NCBI GenBank assembly: GCA_021847125.1
Contig: JAJZUK010000078.1
Location: forward strand, 1-6,245
Direction of reading: 5' to 3'
Origin: Pseudomonadota bacterium
GTDB taxonomy: Bacteria; Pseudomonadota; Gammaproteobacteria; Burkholderiales; SG8-39
DNA length: 6,245 nucleotides
Shown: piece after piece, positions 1-6,245 of the stretch
Layout of the letters: each line of letters begins with the position of its first letter
Position numbering within the stretch: position 1 is the first letter of the stretch
Made by a program: the position numbers and the translations under genes
The notes under the pieces: generated by a model
Databases searched by the model: none
Seen by the model: the letters and a program-made list of their open reading frames with translations, nothing else
Told to the model about the DNA's origin: nothing

Positions 1-223
1 CGCGAGCCTGAAGTGGCCGGCGATGACCATGGAGTTCAAGGTCAAGGACGCGGCGCTGCTGCGCGCGCTCAAGCCGGGCGAGAAAGTGGTGTTCGACCTC
101 GCCGGCGCGCCCGGCGGCGAGTACACCATCGTGAGCATTCAGGCCGCCGCGGCGCAGTCCTCCGCGGCATCGAAGCCGGCCAGCGCAGCGAAGCCCGCAG
201 CCGACGCGCACCAGGGTCACTGA
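1..223 (+). CDS. 3' end of a copper-efflux gene: CusF-like Cu(I)/Ag(I)-binding domain, probably the C-terminus of a CusB-type adaptor
   Basis: The reading frame is open from base 2 to the TGA at 221-223 (73 visible residues); the 5' part lies outside the window. The visible start reads ASLKWPAMTMEFKVKD. The W-P-x-M-T-M segment matches the metal site of the periplasmic copper chaperone CusF, where Trp44, Met47 and Met49 bind Cu(I) or Ag(I); the fourth ligand, a His, would lie upstream. A small beta-barrel sequence follows (LKPGEKVVFDL, GEYTIVSIQ), then an Ala/Ser/Lys/Pro-rich tail ending in HQGH. The ATG at 23 is the first Met of the metal site, not a start codon. The gene may be a free CusF or, more likely, the C-terminal domain of a CusB/SilB-type adaptor, because the adaptor gene usually sits directly before cusA and some betaproteobacterial SilB proteins carry such a domain. 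It ends one base before cusA, so the two are surely cotranscribed. Confidence 0.8.
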   Translation, partial: ASLKWPAMTMEFKVKDAALLRALKPGEKVVFDLAGAPGGEYTIVSIQAAAAQSSAASKPASAAKPAADAHQGH

Positions 224-224
224 C

Positions 225-3200
225 ATGCTCGGGCGCGTCATCGAATGGTCGGTGAAGAACGTCTTTCTCGTGCTCCTGGCCACGCTGTTCGTCGTCGCCG
301 CGGGCGTGTATGCCGTGCTGCGCACGCCGCTGGATGCGATTCCGGACCTGTCGGATGTGCAGGTGATCATCTATACCGAGTACCCGGGCCAGGCGCCGCA
401 GGTGGTGGAGGACCAGGTCACCTATCCCCTGAGCACGGCCATGCTGGCGGTGCCCAAGGCCAAGGTGGTGCGCGGGCTGTCGATGTTCGGCGCGTCTTTC
501 ATCTACGTGATATTCGAGGACGGCACCGACATCTACTGGGCGCGCACCCGGGTGCTCGAATACCTCAACTTCGCCTCCGGCCGCATGCCGCGCGGCGTCA
601 CGCCTACGCTCGGGCCGGATGCGACCGGCGTGGGCTGGGTGTACGAGTATGCGGTGCTCGCGGCCAAGCGCTCGCTGGCAGAGCTGCGCACGATCCAGGA
701 CTGGTTCGTGCGCTATCAGCTCACCAAGGCCCAGGGCGTGGCCGAGGTCGCGAGCGTGGGCGGCTTCGTCCAGACCTACCAGGTCACGGTGGACCCGCGC
801 AAACTGCAGGCTTACGGCGTGCCGCTGATGAAAGTGGCGGAGGTCATACGCTCGAGCAACCGCGATGTCGGCGGGCGCGCGATCGAAATGGCGGAGACCG
901 AGTTCGTGGTGCGCGGCCGCGGCTACTTGCGCGGCGCTTCCGATATCGAGAATCTGGTGGTGAAGGCGGACAAGGGCACGCCGGTGCTGATCCGCGACAT
1001 CGGGCGCGTCGAACTGGTGCCGGACGAGCGCCGCGGCCTGACCGAGCTCAACGGCGAAGGTGAGGTGGTGGCCGGTATTGCCATCGCGCGCTACGGCCAG
1101 AACGCGCTCGATGTCATCCACAATCTCAAAACCAAAATCGCGGAAATCTCTTCCGGCCTGCCGCCGGGCGTGTCGCTGCAGCCGGTGTACGACCGCTCGG
1201 ACCTGATCCATCGCGCGATCGGCACCTTGAAACGTACGCTGATCGAGGAAAGCGCCATCGTGGCGCTGGTGTGCATCGTGTTCCTGCTGCATGCGAGGAG
1301 CGCGCTGGTGGCGATCGTGATGCTGCCGATCGGCGTGCTGATCGCGATGATCGCGATGCACCTGATGGGGCTCAACTCGAACATCATGAGCCTGGGCGGC
1401 ATCGCCATCGCCATCGGCGCCATGGTGGATGCGGCCATCGTCATGATCGAGAATGCGCACAAGCATCTGGAGCGTGCGCCGCCGGGAGCATCGCGCCTGC
1501 AGATCATGATCGATGCCTGCCGCGAAGTCGGGCCGGCGCTGTTTTTCAGCCTGCTGATCATCACCGTGTCCTTCCTGCCGGTGTTCACGCTCGAATCGCA
1601 GGAAGGGCGCATGTTCACGCCGCTCGCCTACACCAAGACGTTTTCCATGGCCGGTGCGGCGCTGCTGTCGGTCACGCTGGTGCCGGTGCTGATGCTGCTG
1701 TTCATCCGCGGCAAGATCATGCCGGAGAAGAAAAACCCGATCAACCGCTTCCTCATCTGGATCTACCGCCCGGTCATCGCCTGGGTGATGCGCTGGAAGA
1801 AGCTCACCATCGCGATGGCCATTGTTGCACTGGGCGCATCCGCCTATCCCGCGATGCAGCTCGGCAGCGAGTTCATGCCGGTGCTCAACGAGGGCTCGCT
1901 CTTGTTCATGCCGGCGACGCTGCCCTCGCTGTCGGTGACCAAATCGGCGGAGCTGCTGCAGACCCAGGACAAGATACTCAAGAGCTTTCCCGAGGTCGAA
2001 TCGGTGTTCGGCAAGGCGGGGCGCGCCGCCACCGCCACCGATCCGGCGCCGCTGGAAATGTTCGAGACGGTGATCAACCTGAAGCCGGAAAGTCAATGGC
2101 GTCCGGGCATGACCATCGACAAGCTGATCGCCGAAATGGACAAGGCGGTGCAGATTCCGGGTGTGTCGAACGCCTGGACCATGCCGATCAAGGCGCGCAT
2201 CGACATGCTCGCGACCGGCATCCGCACGCCCATCGGCATCAAGGTGTTCGGCAAGAATCTGACCGAGATTGAGAAGCTCGCCAAGCAGATCGAGACGGTG
2301 GTGAAAACGGTTCCCGGCACGACCAGCGCCTACGCCGAGCGCGTCACCGGCGGCTATTACGTCGACATCGATCCCGACCGCCTGGCGCTGGCGCGCTACG
2401 GTCTTGCCGTGGGCGACCTGCAGGACGTGATCGGCATCGCGCTGGGCGGCGAGATGGTCACCACCACGGTCGAAGGCCTGGAACGCTTCGGCGTGGCCGT
2501 GCGCTATCCGCGCGAGCTGCGCCAGGACCCGCGGGCGATCGCGAGCCAGGTGCTGGTGCCGGTCATGGGCGGTGCGATGGTCCCGCTGGGGCAGCTCGCG
2601 CGCGTGAGCCTGATGCAGGCGCCTCCGGCGATTCGTACCGAGAACGCGCTGCTCACAGCATATATTTTCGTCGACATCCGCGATCGCGACATCGGCGGTT
2701 ATGTCAGCGATGCGCAGAAGGCGGTGCGCGAACAGGTGAAATTTCCGCCCGGTTATTACGCCACCTGGAGCGGCCAATTCGAGTACATGGAACGGGCCAA
2801 GGCCAAGCTGGCCGTGGTGATCCCGCTCACGCTGGTAATCATTTTCCTGCTGCTGTATCTCAATTTCCGGCGTCTGACCGAGACGCTGATCGTGATGCTG
2901 TCGGTGCCGTTCGCGCTGGTGGGCGGGATCTGGCTCATGTGGCTGCTCGGCTACAACCTGAGCGTGGCCGTCGCGGTCGGTTTCATCGCGCTCGGCGGCG
3001 TGGCGGCCGAGACCGGCGTGGTCATGCTGATCTACCTCGACCATGCCTGGGAGGCGGCCAGGGCGCGGCGCGCGGCCGAAGGCGGCAAACCCACGCTGGC
3101 CGATCTTTATGCCGCGATCATGGAAGGTGCAGTCGAACGGGTGCGGCCGAAAATGATGACCGTAGTCGCGATCATGGCGGGCCTGTTGCCGATCATGTGG

Positions 3201-3350
3201 GGCAGCGGCACCGGCTCCGAGATCATGCGGCGCATCGCGGCGCCGATGGTGGGCGGAATGATTTCCTCGACCATCCTCACGCTGATCGTGATTCCGGCGA
3301 TCTACGGCCTGGTGAAAGAGTGGAAGCTCGGACAAGACCGCGCAAACTGA
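225..3350 (+). CDS. cusA: CusA/SilA-type Cu(I)/Ag(I) efflux pump, inner-membrane HME-RND subunit
   Basis: This is a complete 1041-residue proton-driven RND pump that exports monovalent copper and silver from periplasm and cytoplasm through a CusB-type adaptor and a CusC-type outer-membrane channel. The family signatures are clear: PLDAIPDLSDVQVII near residue 35, GPDATGVGWVYEY near 130, and a TM4 motif with D402 and E409. Twelve membrane segments are visible: about 12-32, six between 340 and 545, and five between 862 and 1030, with two large periplasmic regions between them. M562, M612 and M661 match the E. coli CusA metal triad M573/M623/M672 with identical spacing (50 and 49 residues), and M629 matches M640. 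M388, M400, M407, M475 and M490 match the membrane methionine ladder. D402, E929 and K976 match the proton relay D405/E939/K984. These features indicate Cu/Ag, not the divalent metals of CzcA. A weak AGGG (213-216) lies 8 nt before the ATG. Length and motifs are normal for an intact gene. Confidence 0.97.
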   Translation: MLGRVIEWSVKNVFLVLLATLFVVAAGVYAVLRTPLDAIPDLSDVQVIIYTEYPGQAPQVVEDQVTYPLSTAMLAVPKAKVVRGLSMFGASFIYVIFEDGTDIYWARTRVLEYLNFASGRMPRGVTPTLGPDATGVGWVYEYAVLAAKRSLAELRTIQDWFVRYQLTKAQGVAEVASVGGFVQTYQVTVDPRKLQAYGVPLMKVAEVIRSSNRDVGGRAIEMAETEFVVRGRGYLRGASDIENLVVKADKGTPVLIRDIGRVELVPDERRGLTELNGEGEVVAGIAIARYGQNALDVIHNLKTKIAEISSGLPPGVSLQPVYDRSDLIHRAIGTLKRTLIEESAIVALVCIVFLLHARSALVAIVMLPIGVLIAMIAMHLMGLNSNIMSLGGIAIAIGAMVDAAIVMIENAHKHLERAPPGASRLQIMIDACREVGPALFFSLLIITVSFLPVFTLESQEGRMFTPLAYTKTFSMAGAALLSVTLVPVLMLLFIRGKIMPEKKNPINRFLIWIYRPVIAWVMRWKKLTIAMAIVALGASAYPAMQLGSEFMPVLNEGSLLFMPATLPSLSVTKSAELLQTQDKILKSFPEVESVFGKAGRAATATDPAPLEMFETVINLKPESQWRPGMTIDKLIAEMDKAVQIPGVSNAWTMPIKARIDMLATGIRTPIGIKVFGKNLTEIEKLAKQIETVVKTVPGTTSAYAERVTGGYYVDIDPDRLALARYGLAVGDLQDVIGIALGGEMVTTTVEGLERFGVAVRYPRELRQDPRAIASQVLVPVMGGAMVPLGQLARVSLMQAPPAIRTENALLTAYIFVDIRDRDIGGYVSDAQKAVREQVKFPPGYYATWSGQFEYMERAKAKLAVVIPLTLVIIFLLLYLNFRRLTETLIVMLSVPFALVGGIWLMWLLGYNLSVAVAVGFIALGGVAAETGVVMLIYLDHAWEAARARRAAEGGKPTLADLYAAIMEGAVERVRPKMMTVVAIMAGLLPIMWGSGTGSEIMRRIAAPMVGGMISSTILTLIVIPAIYGLVKEWKLGQDRAN

Positions 3351-3359
3351 AGCTTGCGG

Positions 3360-4709
3360 CTAGCCTCGCGCCGCTGCAGCCGGCGGCGTCAGCAAATCCC
3401 TGAGCGTAAGCCCGGCCGCCTGATCTTCCAGCGCGCGGTTCACGCGCGCCAGAACCGATTCGATTTCCTCCGGGACCGGCACGGCCTGCGGTCCCAAGTA
3501 CTGCTCTTCCCCGGTCGTGCGCACGGCGTGGAGCAGGTTTTGCACCGCGATCGCGGCGAGATCGCGGCTCGGCAGGTAGGCGGGCGGAGCGTCGCCGGTC
3601 TGCGCGAGCAGGCCGCCTTGCTCCAGCGCATGCAGCAAGACCTGCAGCGCGTTAGCGGGTACGCCGAGGCGCTGCGTGAGATCGGCGAAATTCCACGCCG
3701 GACCGCCGTCAGTGTAGCTCTTGCCGATCAGATACATCAGCATCAGCGCGACGCGCTCGCGCATGCGGTTGCTCAGCCTGGGCTCGCCCTGTTCCAGCAC
3801 CAGGTATTGCGGATGCTGAATGTAGAACGCGATGCTCGCGCCGAGCAGCAGGATCAGCCAGTTGAGGTAGAGCCAGATCAGGAACAGCAGGAAGATCGCG
3901 AAGCTCGAATAGATCGCGGCGTACTGCGTCGAGGTGCGCGCGAATTCGGCAAAGGCCCCGCTTGCCCCCTGCCACAGCATCCCGGCGACGATACCGCCGG
4001 CCAGTGCCGCATTCAGGCGCACCCGGGTGTTGGGGGTGAAGTAATAGGCGAACACGAACACGCCGATCACGAAGAACACCGGGATCGCCTGGCCCAGCGC
4101 GTAGACCACGCCGCCGATAGGCCCGTGGTCGAGCAGCAATTTTGCCTGCGGTGTTCCGAGGATGCTCGAAGTAGCGCCGATGATCGAGAATGCCAGCACC
4201 GGCCCGACCAGCAGCACGCTCAAGTAGCCGCTGAAACGCCGCGCGAAGCCGCGCAGCTCGTCTACGTGCCAGATGAAATTGACCGATTCCTCGATTTTCT
4301 GCATCAGCGACACCACGGTGTAGATCAACAGCGCAAGGCCGATGGAACCGAGGACCTTGAAGTTCAGGTTTTCGATGAACTTGAGTATCCATTTGCTCAC
4401 GTCCACGCTTTTCTCGCCCAGCGGGGCGAGAAACTGGAGCAGTATCGGGTCGATCTGGTTGTACACGCCGAAGGCCTTGAGCACGGAAAAGGAGAGTGCG
4501 AGCAGCGGCACCAGCGCGAGCAGCGTGGTGTAGACGAGACTGGTTGCGCGCAGCGTGAGCTGGCCGTAGGCGAGATCGCGCGCGAGCACCAGCGCCAGGC
4601 GCAGCAGCCGGATCATGCCGGTCCTCCAGCCGGGCCTTTCGTCGTAGCGCCCGCTCCAGACCGCGGTGTAGACGGCGGACTTCAAGCCGCTTGCTTTCGT
4701 TTTCGCCAT
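3360..4709 (-). CDS. YihY/BrkB (UPF0761) family inner-membrane protein with a C-terminal winged-helix-like extension
   Basis: The protein is 449 residues from the ATG at 4709-4707. I prefer this start because AGGAG (4716-4720) lies 6 nt upstream of it; an in-frame GTG at 4724 would add five residues but has the AGGAG inside its own coding sequence. The N-terminal part (about 35-300) is the YihY/BrkB domain with six hydrophobic segments near 52-77, 117-136, 160-182, 207-224, 232-248 and 267-293. Family-type sequences include SLVYTTLLALVPLLAL in the first segment and LYLNWLILLLGASIAF in the last. Residues about 312-397 are soluble and look like a winged-helix fold (FADLTQRLGVPANALQVLLH, then a QGGLL turn), followed by a variable tail. 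E. coli YihY is only about 290 residues, so the extension is substantial, although longer versions occur in proteobacteria. The cellular role of the family is not settled: early naming as ribonuclease BN and as serum-resistance factor BrkB should not be taken as function. It is the second gene after rsmE and converges with cusA. Confidence 0.92.
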   Translation of the reverse strand: MAKTKASGLKSAVYTAVWSGRYDERPGWRTGMIRLLRLALVLARDLAYGQLTLRATSLVYTTLLALVPLLALSFSVLKAFGVYNQIDPILLQFLAPLGEKSVDVSKWILKFIENLNFKVLGSIGLALLIYTVVSLMQKIEESVNFIWHVDELRGFARRFSGYLSVLLVGPVLAFSIIGATSSILGTPQAKLLLDHGPIGGVVYALGQAIPVFFVIGVFVFAYYFTPNTRVRLNAALAGGIVAGMLWQGASGAFAEFARTSTQYAAIYSSFAIFLLFLIWLYLNWLILLLGASIAFYIQHPQYLVLEQGEPRLSNRMRERVALMLMYLIGKSYTDGGPAWNFADLTQRLGVPANALQVLLHALEQGGLLAQTGDAPPAYLPSRDLAAIAVQNLLHAVRTTGEEQYLGPQAVPVPEEIESVLARVNRALEDQAAGLTLRDLLTPPAAAARG

Positions 4710-4715
4710 CCTGTG

Positions 4716-4720
4716 CTCCT
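4716..4720 (-). promoter_or_regulatory. Shine-Dalgarno sequence of the YihY/BrkB gene
   Basis: On the minus strand the sequence reads GCAGGAGCACAGGATGGCG. AGGAG is complementary to the 16S rRNA 3' end and sits 6 nt before the ATG at 4709-4707. This decides the start against the in-frame GTG five codons upstream. It lies in the 41-nt gap after the rsmE stop. Confidence 0.7.
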
Positions 4721-4750
4721 GCACGCGTGTCGCGCGTTACTTCAACGCTG

Positions 4751-5500
4751 CTAGAAATCGCCCCATAAGGCTTGCAGCACTGCCAGCGCTGCCACCGGTG
4801 CGGTTTCGGTGCGCAGCACGCGCGGCCCCAGGCTGACCGCTTCGAATCCATGCGCCGCGGCTGCCTGGCACTCGGCCCGCGCGAACCCGCCCTCCGGGCC
4901 GATCAAGAGCACCGCCGCTGCTGCCGGTGCCGCGCGCTTCAGCGCTGCCGTCGCCTGCGGCGACAGCAGCAGCAGGCGCTGGCTCTTGTCGACGCCGGCG
5001 AGATAGGCGTACAGGGTCCGCACCGGAGCTACCGCAGGCACGCGATTGCGTCCGCATTGCTCGCAGGCGGCGATCACTACATGCTGCCAGTGCTGCAGGC
5101 GCTTGTCCGCTCGCTCGCCTGCGAGCTTCACCACGCTGCGCTCGGTGGCGAGCGGGGCGATGGCGCTGACGCCGAGCTCGGTGGCTTTTTGCAGGCTGTA
5201 GTCCATGCGCTCGCCCGCGGAAATGCCCAGCGCCAGCGTGAGTTGCAGCGGCGATTCGAGTTCGGTCGCATGGAACTCGAGCAGGCGCGCGCGCGTCTCG
5301 CGCTTGCTCACCGCGACCAGGCTCGCGCGGTATTCCCCGCCTTCGCCGTTAAACAGCGTGAGCGTGTCGCCTTCCTGCAGGCGCAGCACGCCGACCGCGT
5401 GACGCGCGGCCGCCTCGGGCAGAACCACTTCCGCACCCGGCGAAAGCGCCAGATCGCAGTACAGGCGCGTTGCAGCACAGCGGGGCGATTCGGGCTTCAT
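4751..5500 (-). CDS. rsmE: 16S rRNA (uracil(1498)-N(3))-methyltransferase RsmE
   Basis: This complete 249-residue protein has the usual RsmE length. RsmE uses S-adenosylmethionine to methylate N3 of U1498 in helix 44 of 16S rRNA, near the decoding site, acting on the assembled 30S subunit in the cytoplasm. The N-terminal PUA-like RNA-binding part (about 12-75) begins at TRLYCDLAL and includes RHAVGVLRLQEGD and FNGEGGEY. The C-terminal SPOUT (trefoil-knot) methyltransferase part (about 80-249) includes KATELGVSAIAPLATERS, the ACEQCGRNRVP segment, the cofactor-loop motif LLIGPEGGF (199-206) and LGPRVLRTETAP (224-235). No alternative start codon lies between the ATG and the conserved TRLYCD, so the ATG at 5500 is well supported despite the lack of a clear ribosome binding site. 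The YihY/BrkB gene follows after 41 nt with no convincing terminator, suggesting an operon. Confidence 0.96.
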   Translation of the reverse strand: MKPESPRCAATRLYCDLALSPGAEVVLPEAAARHAVGVLRLQEGDTLTLFNGEGGEYRASLVAVSKRETRARLLEFHATELESPLQLTLALGISAGERMDYSLQKATELGVSAIAPLATERSVVKLAGERADKRLQHWQHVVIAACEQCGRNRVPAVAPVRTLYAYLAGVDKSQRLLLLSPQATAALKRAAPAAAAVLLIGPEGGFARAECQAAAAHGFEAVSLGPRVLRTETAPVAALAVLQALWGDF

Positions 5501-5644
5501 GTCAAAATTCTAGCACCCGGGCGTGCGCCCGCCGCGATTTGTGGCGATGGGCTCTATCCCCGCACTAAGACAACCGCTTTGGTCGGAGCCCGCCGCCTCG
5601 TGTTTGTTGTCTTACCGGGATAAAGATTCGAGCGTGGGCATGCG
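5501..5644. other. Intergenic spacer between hepT-like gene and rsmE
   Basis: This 144-nt stretch carries no supportable gene. It contains the inverted repeat at 5555-5622 and a GC-rich palindrome at 5518-5531 (CGGGCG, TG, CGCCCG). On the minus strand, TAGAAT (5512-5507) lies 6 nt before the rsmE ATG and resembles a sigma-70 -10 box, but no -35 box is visible at the usual distance. The spacer must contain the promoter of rsmE or allow read-through from the hepT-like gene. The palindrome is followed on the minus strand about 10 nt later by only four T, so it is a poor intrinsic terminator. Confidence 0.6.
5555..5622. repeat. Bipartite imperfect inverted repeat (possible hairpin) downstream of the hepT-like gene
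   Basis: The inner arms are a perfect 9-bp inverted repeat, TAAGACAAC (5566-5574) and GTTGTCTTA (5606-5614), separated by 31 nt. Outside them is a second 6-bp inverted pair, TATCCC (5555-5560) and GGGATA (5617-5622). The pairs are separated by 5 nt on the left and 2 nt on the right, so the whole would fold as a two-part stem with an asymmetric internal loop. It starts 22 nt after the hepT-like stop on the minus strand. No T-run follows either arm, so a simple intrinsic terminator is unlikely. It may be a small mobile-element remnant, a repeat-family palindrome, or a processing or protein-binding site; the sequence alone does not decide. Confidence 0.6.
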
Positions 5645-5980
5645 TCAGGACTGGCCGAGAATTCTTTTGACTTCGCGCTCCAGTTCCACCAGGTCGCGCT
5701 CGACAATGGCCCAGACCGCATCCAGATTCACTTCGGCGTAGCCGTGGATCAGACGGTCGCGTGTCCCGATGATTTTCCTCCACGGTACGGCACGTTCGTC
5801 GGACCGCAGTTCGCTGCTGAGATTTCGCGCCGCTTCTCCGATTATCTCGATCTGCCGAATAACCGCGCTTTGAATCATGTCGTCCGCCATGAATGCGGCG
5901 CGGCCCGTTGCGGTGAAGCGCCGAATGCGCTCTATCGCTTCCGCAATATGCACGACGTACAACTTGTCGCGATCATTCAT
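5645..5980 (-). CDS. hepT: HepT-like HEPN-domain ribonuclease toxin (DUF86)
   Basis: The protein has 111 residues and is a complete, typical DUF86/HEPN protein. HepT toxins are dimeric endoribonucleases that inhibit growth by cleaving RNA, shown for some members to be tRNA. The catalytic R-x4-H-x-Y motif is intact: R74-DRLI-H79-G-Y81. The motif tyrosine is the residue that the partner MntA modifies by serial AMPylation in the Shewanella system. The N-terminal helices contain the family-type DKLYVVHIAEAIERIRRF and the stretch QIEIIGEAARNLS (about 43-55). The ATG at 5980 overlaps the TGA of the upstream mntA-like gene in an ATGA, so translation is probably coupled. A GAGG at 5991-5994 lies 10 nt upstream. 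All key residues are present, so an active toxin is expected, though function is inferred from family. HEPN proteins also occur in other defence systems, but the partner gene makes the HepT assignment firm. Confidence 0.92.
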   Translation of the reverse strand: MNDRDKLYVVHIAEAIERIRRFTATGRAAFMADDMIQSAVIRQIEIIGEAARNLSSELRSDERAVPWRKIIGTRDRLIHGYAEVNLDAVWAIVERDLVELEREVKRILGQS

Positions 5981-6245
5981 AGTGCGCGCGCCTCGGCCAG
6001 AATGCGCTCCCGGATCAGGGGGTGCAGTTCCGGTTCGGTGAGAAGATCGACCTTCACGCCGAGCGCATCTTCAATATCCTGTTGCAGTCCAACGAGATCG
6101 AACAGCGAAGTGCCTTGGCGCACATCGACAAGCAGGTCGATGTCGCTGCCCTCCTGGTCAACGCCTTTCACGACCGATCCGAACACGCGCAGATTGCTCG
6201 CGCCGTGTCCGGCAGCGATGGCAAGCAGCTTGTCTCTATGGGCGG
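5977..6245 (-). CDS. mntA: MntA-like minimal nucleotidyltransferase antitoxin, 5' end cut by the window edge
   Basis: The frame is open from the right edge to the TGA at 5979-5977, giving 88 visible residues; only a few N-terminal residues should be missing given the usual length of about 95-105. The visible start reads AHRDKLLAIAAGHGASNLRV, followed directly by FGSVVKG. The GTG at 6186-6184 encodes the Val just before FGS and is internal, not the start. The nucleotidyltransferase signature G-S-x10-D-x-D is perfect (GSVVKGVDQEGSDID), and the third acidic residue is probably in KVDLLTE. The C-terminal ELHPLIRERILAEA is typical of the family. MntA proteins use ATP to attach AMP groups to the tyrosine of the HepT motif and so neutralise it. 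Gene order (mntA first, then hepT) lets the antitoxin be made ahead of the toxin. The start, promoter and any operator lie outside the window. Confidence 0.92.
   Translation of the reverse strand, partial: AHRDKLLAIAAGHGASNLRVFGSVVKGVDQEGSDIDLLVDVRQGTSLFDLVGLQQDIEDALGVKVDLLTEPELHPLIRERILAEARAL

Noticed and set aside
23..223. A 66-residue gene starting at the ATG at 23
   Set aside because: The frame is open to the window edge and the preceding residues (LKWPA) belong to the conserved CusF metal site, so this ATG is internal.
69..3335. A stop-free minus-strand frame of 1088 codons opposite cusA
   Set aside because: It is antisense to an unmistakable cusA. Its translation is rich in His, Arg, Asp and Gln with no domain or membrane pattern, as expected from the codon bias of a GC-rich gene read on the opposite strand.
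3354..4754. A 466-codon plus-strand frame opposite the YihY/BrkB gene
   Set aside because: Its translation lacks hydrophobic segments or known motifs and is His/Gln/Arg-rich; the opposite strand encodes a clear membrane protein family.
5518..5531. Intrinsic terminator for the hepT-like gene
   Set aside because: The palindrome is short, its loop is 2-4 nt, and the only T-run is four bases about 10 nt away, immediately before the rsmE start codon.
5555..5622. Integron attC-like site
   Set aside because: The nested boxes and the AAC...GTT orientation are suggestive, but the outer boxes are TATCCC/GGGATA and the inner heptamers AGACAAC/GTTGTCT do not fit the RYYYAAC/GTTRRRY consensus. No integrase or cassette array is in the window.
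5615..5644. tRNA T-arm-like GATTCGAGC near the inverted repeat
   Set aside because: The flanking bases do not form a T-stem, and no acceptor, D or anticodon arm can be assembled around it on either strand.
5977..6186. A 69-residue mntA-like gene starting at the GTG at 6186
   Set aside because: The frame continues to the right edge with family-typical residues (AHRDKLLAIAAGHGASNLRV), so the GTG is an internal Val.

Overview
The window is GC-rich bacterial chromosome from a Gram-negative organism. A Cus/Sil-type tripartite copper exporter requires a periplasm and an outer membrane. The high GC, the protein sequences of RsmE and the YihY/BrkB protein, and the fused-looking CusF domain next to cusA suggest a betaproteobacterium or a related proteobacterium. 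No ribosomal RNA or other strict taxonomic marker is present, so the lineage is an inference.

Layout: (1) 1-3350, plus strand: the 3' end of a gene carrying a CusF-like Cu(I)/Ag(I)-binding domain, then after a single base a complete cusA (HME-RND inner-membrane copper/silver pump). (2) 3360-5500, minus strand: rsmE (16S rRNA m3U1498 methyltransferase) followed 41 nt later by a YihY/BrkB-family membrane protein gene, a probable two-gene operon that converges on cusA with only 9 nt between stop codons. (3) 5501-5644: a 144-nt intergenic spacer with a bipartite imperfect inverted repeat and a short GC-rich palindrome, but no gene that I can support. (4) 5645-6245, minus strand: a two-gene HEPN/MNT cassette (mntA-like nucleotidyltransferase cut by the right edge, then hepT-like DUF86 protein) joined by a 4-nt ATGA overlap. 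Its GC is visibly lower than that of the neighbouring rsmE.

How the genes work together: the CusF-like domain and CusA belong to one copper/silver efflux pathway, in which periplasmic metal is picked up by Met/Trp sites and handed to the methionine relay of CusA. RsmE and the YihY/BrkB protein are core-type genes with no evident functional link to copper. The MntA/HepT pair is a toxin-antitoxin module in which MntA AMPylates and silences the HepT RNase. I see no clearly new system. The items most worth checking are the unexplained inverted repeat beside the HEPN/MNT cassette, that cassette's own surroundings beyond the right edge, and whether the CusF domain is fused to CusB.
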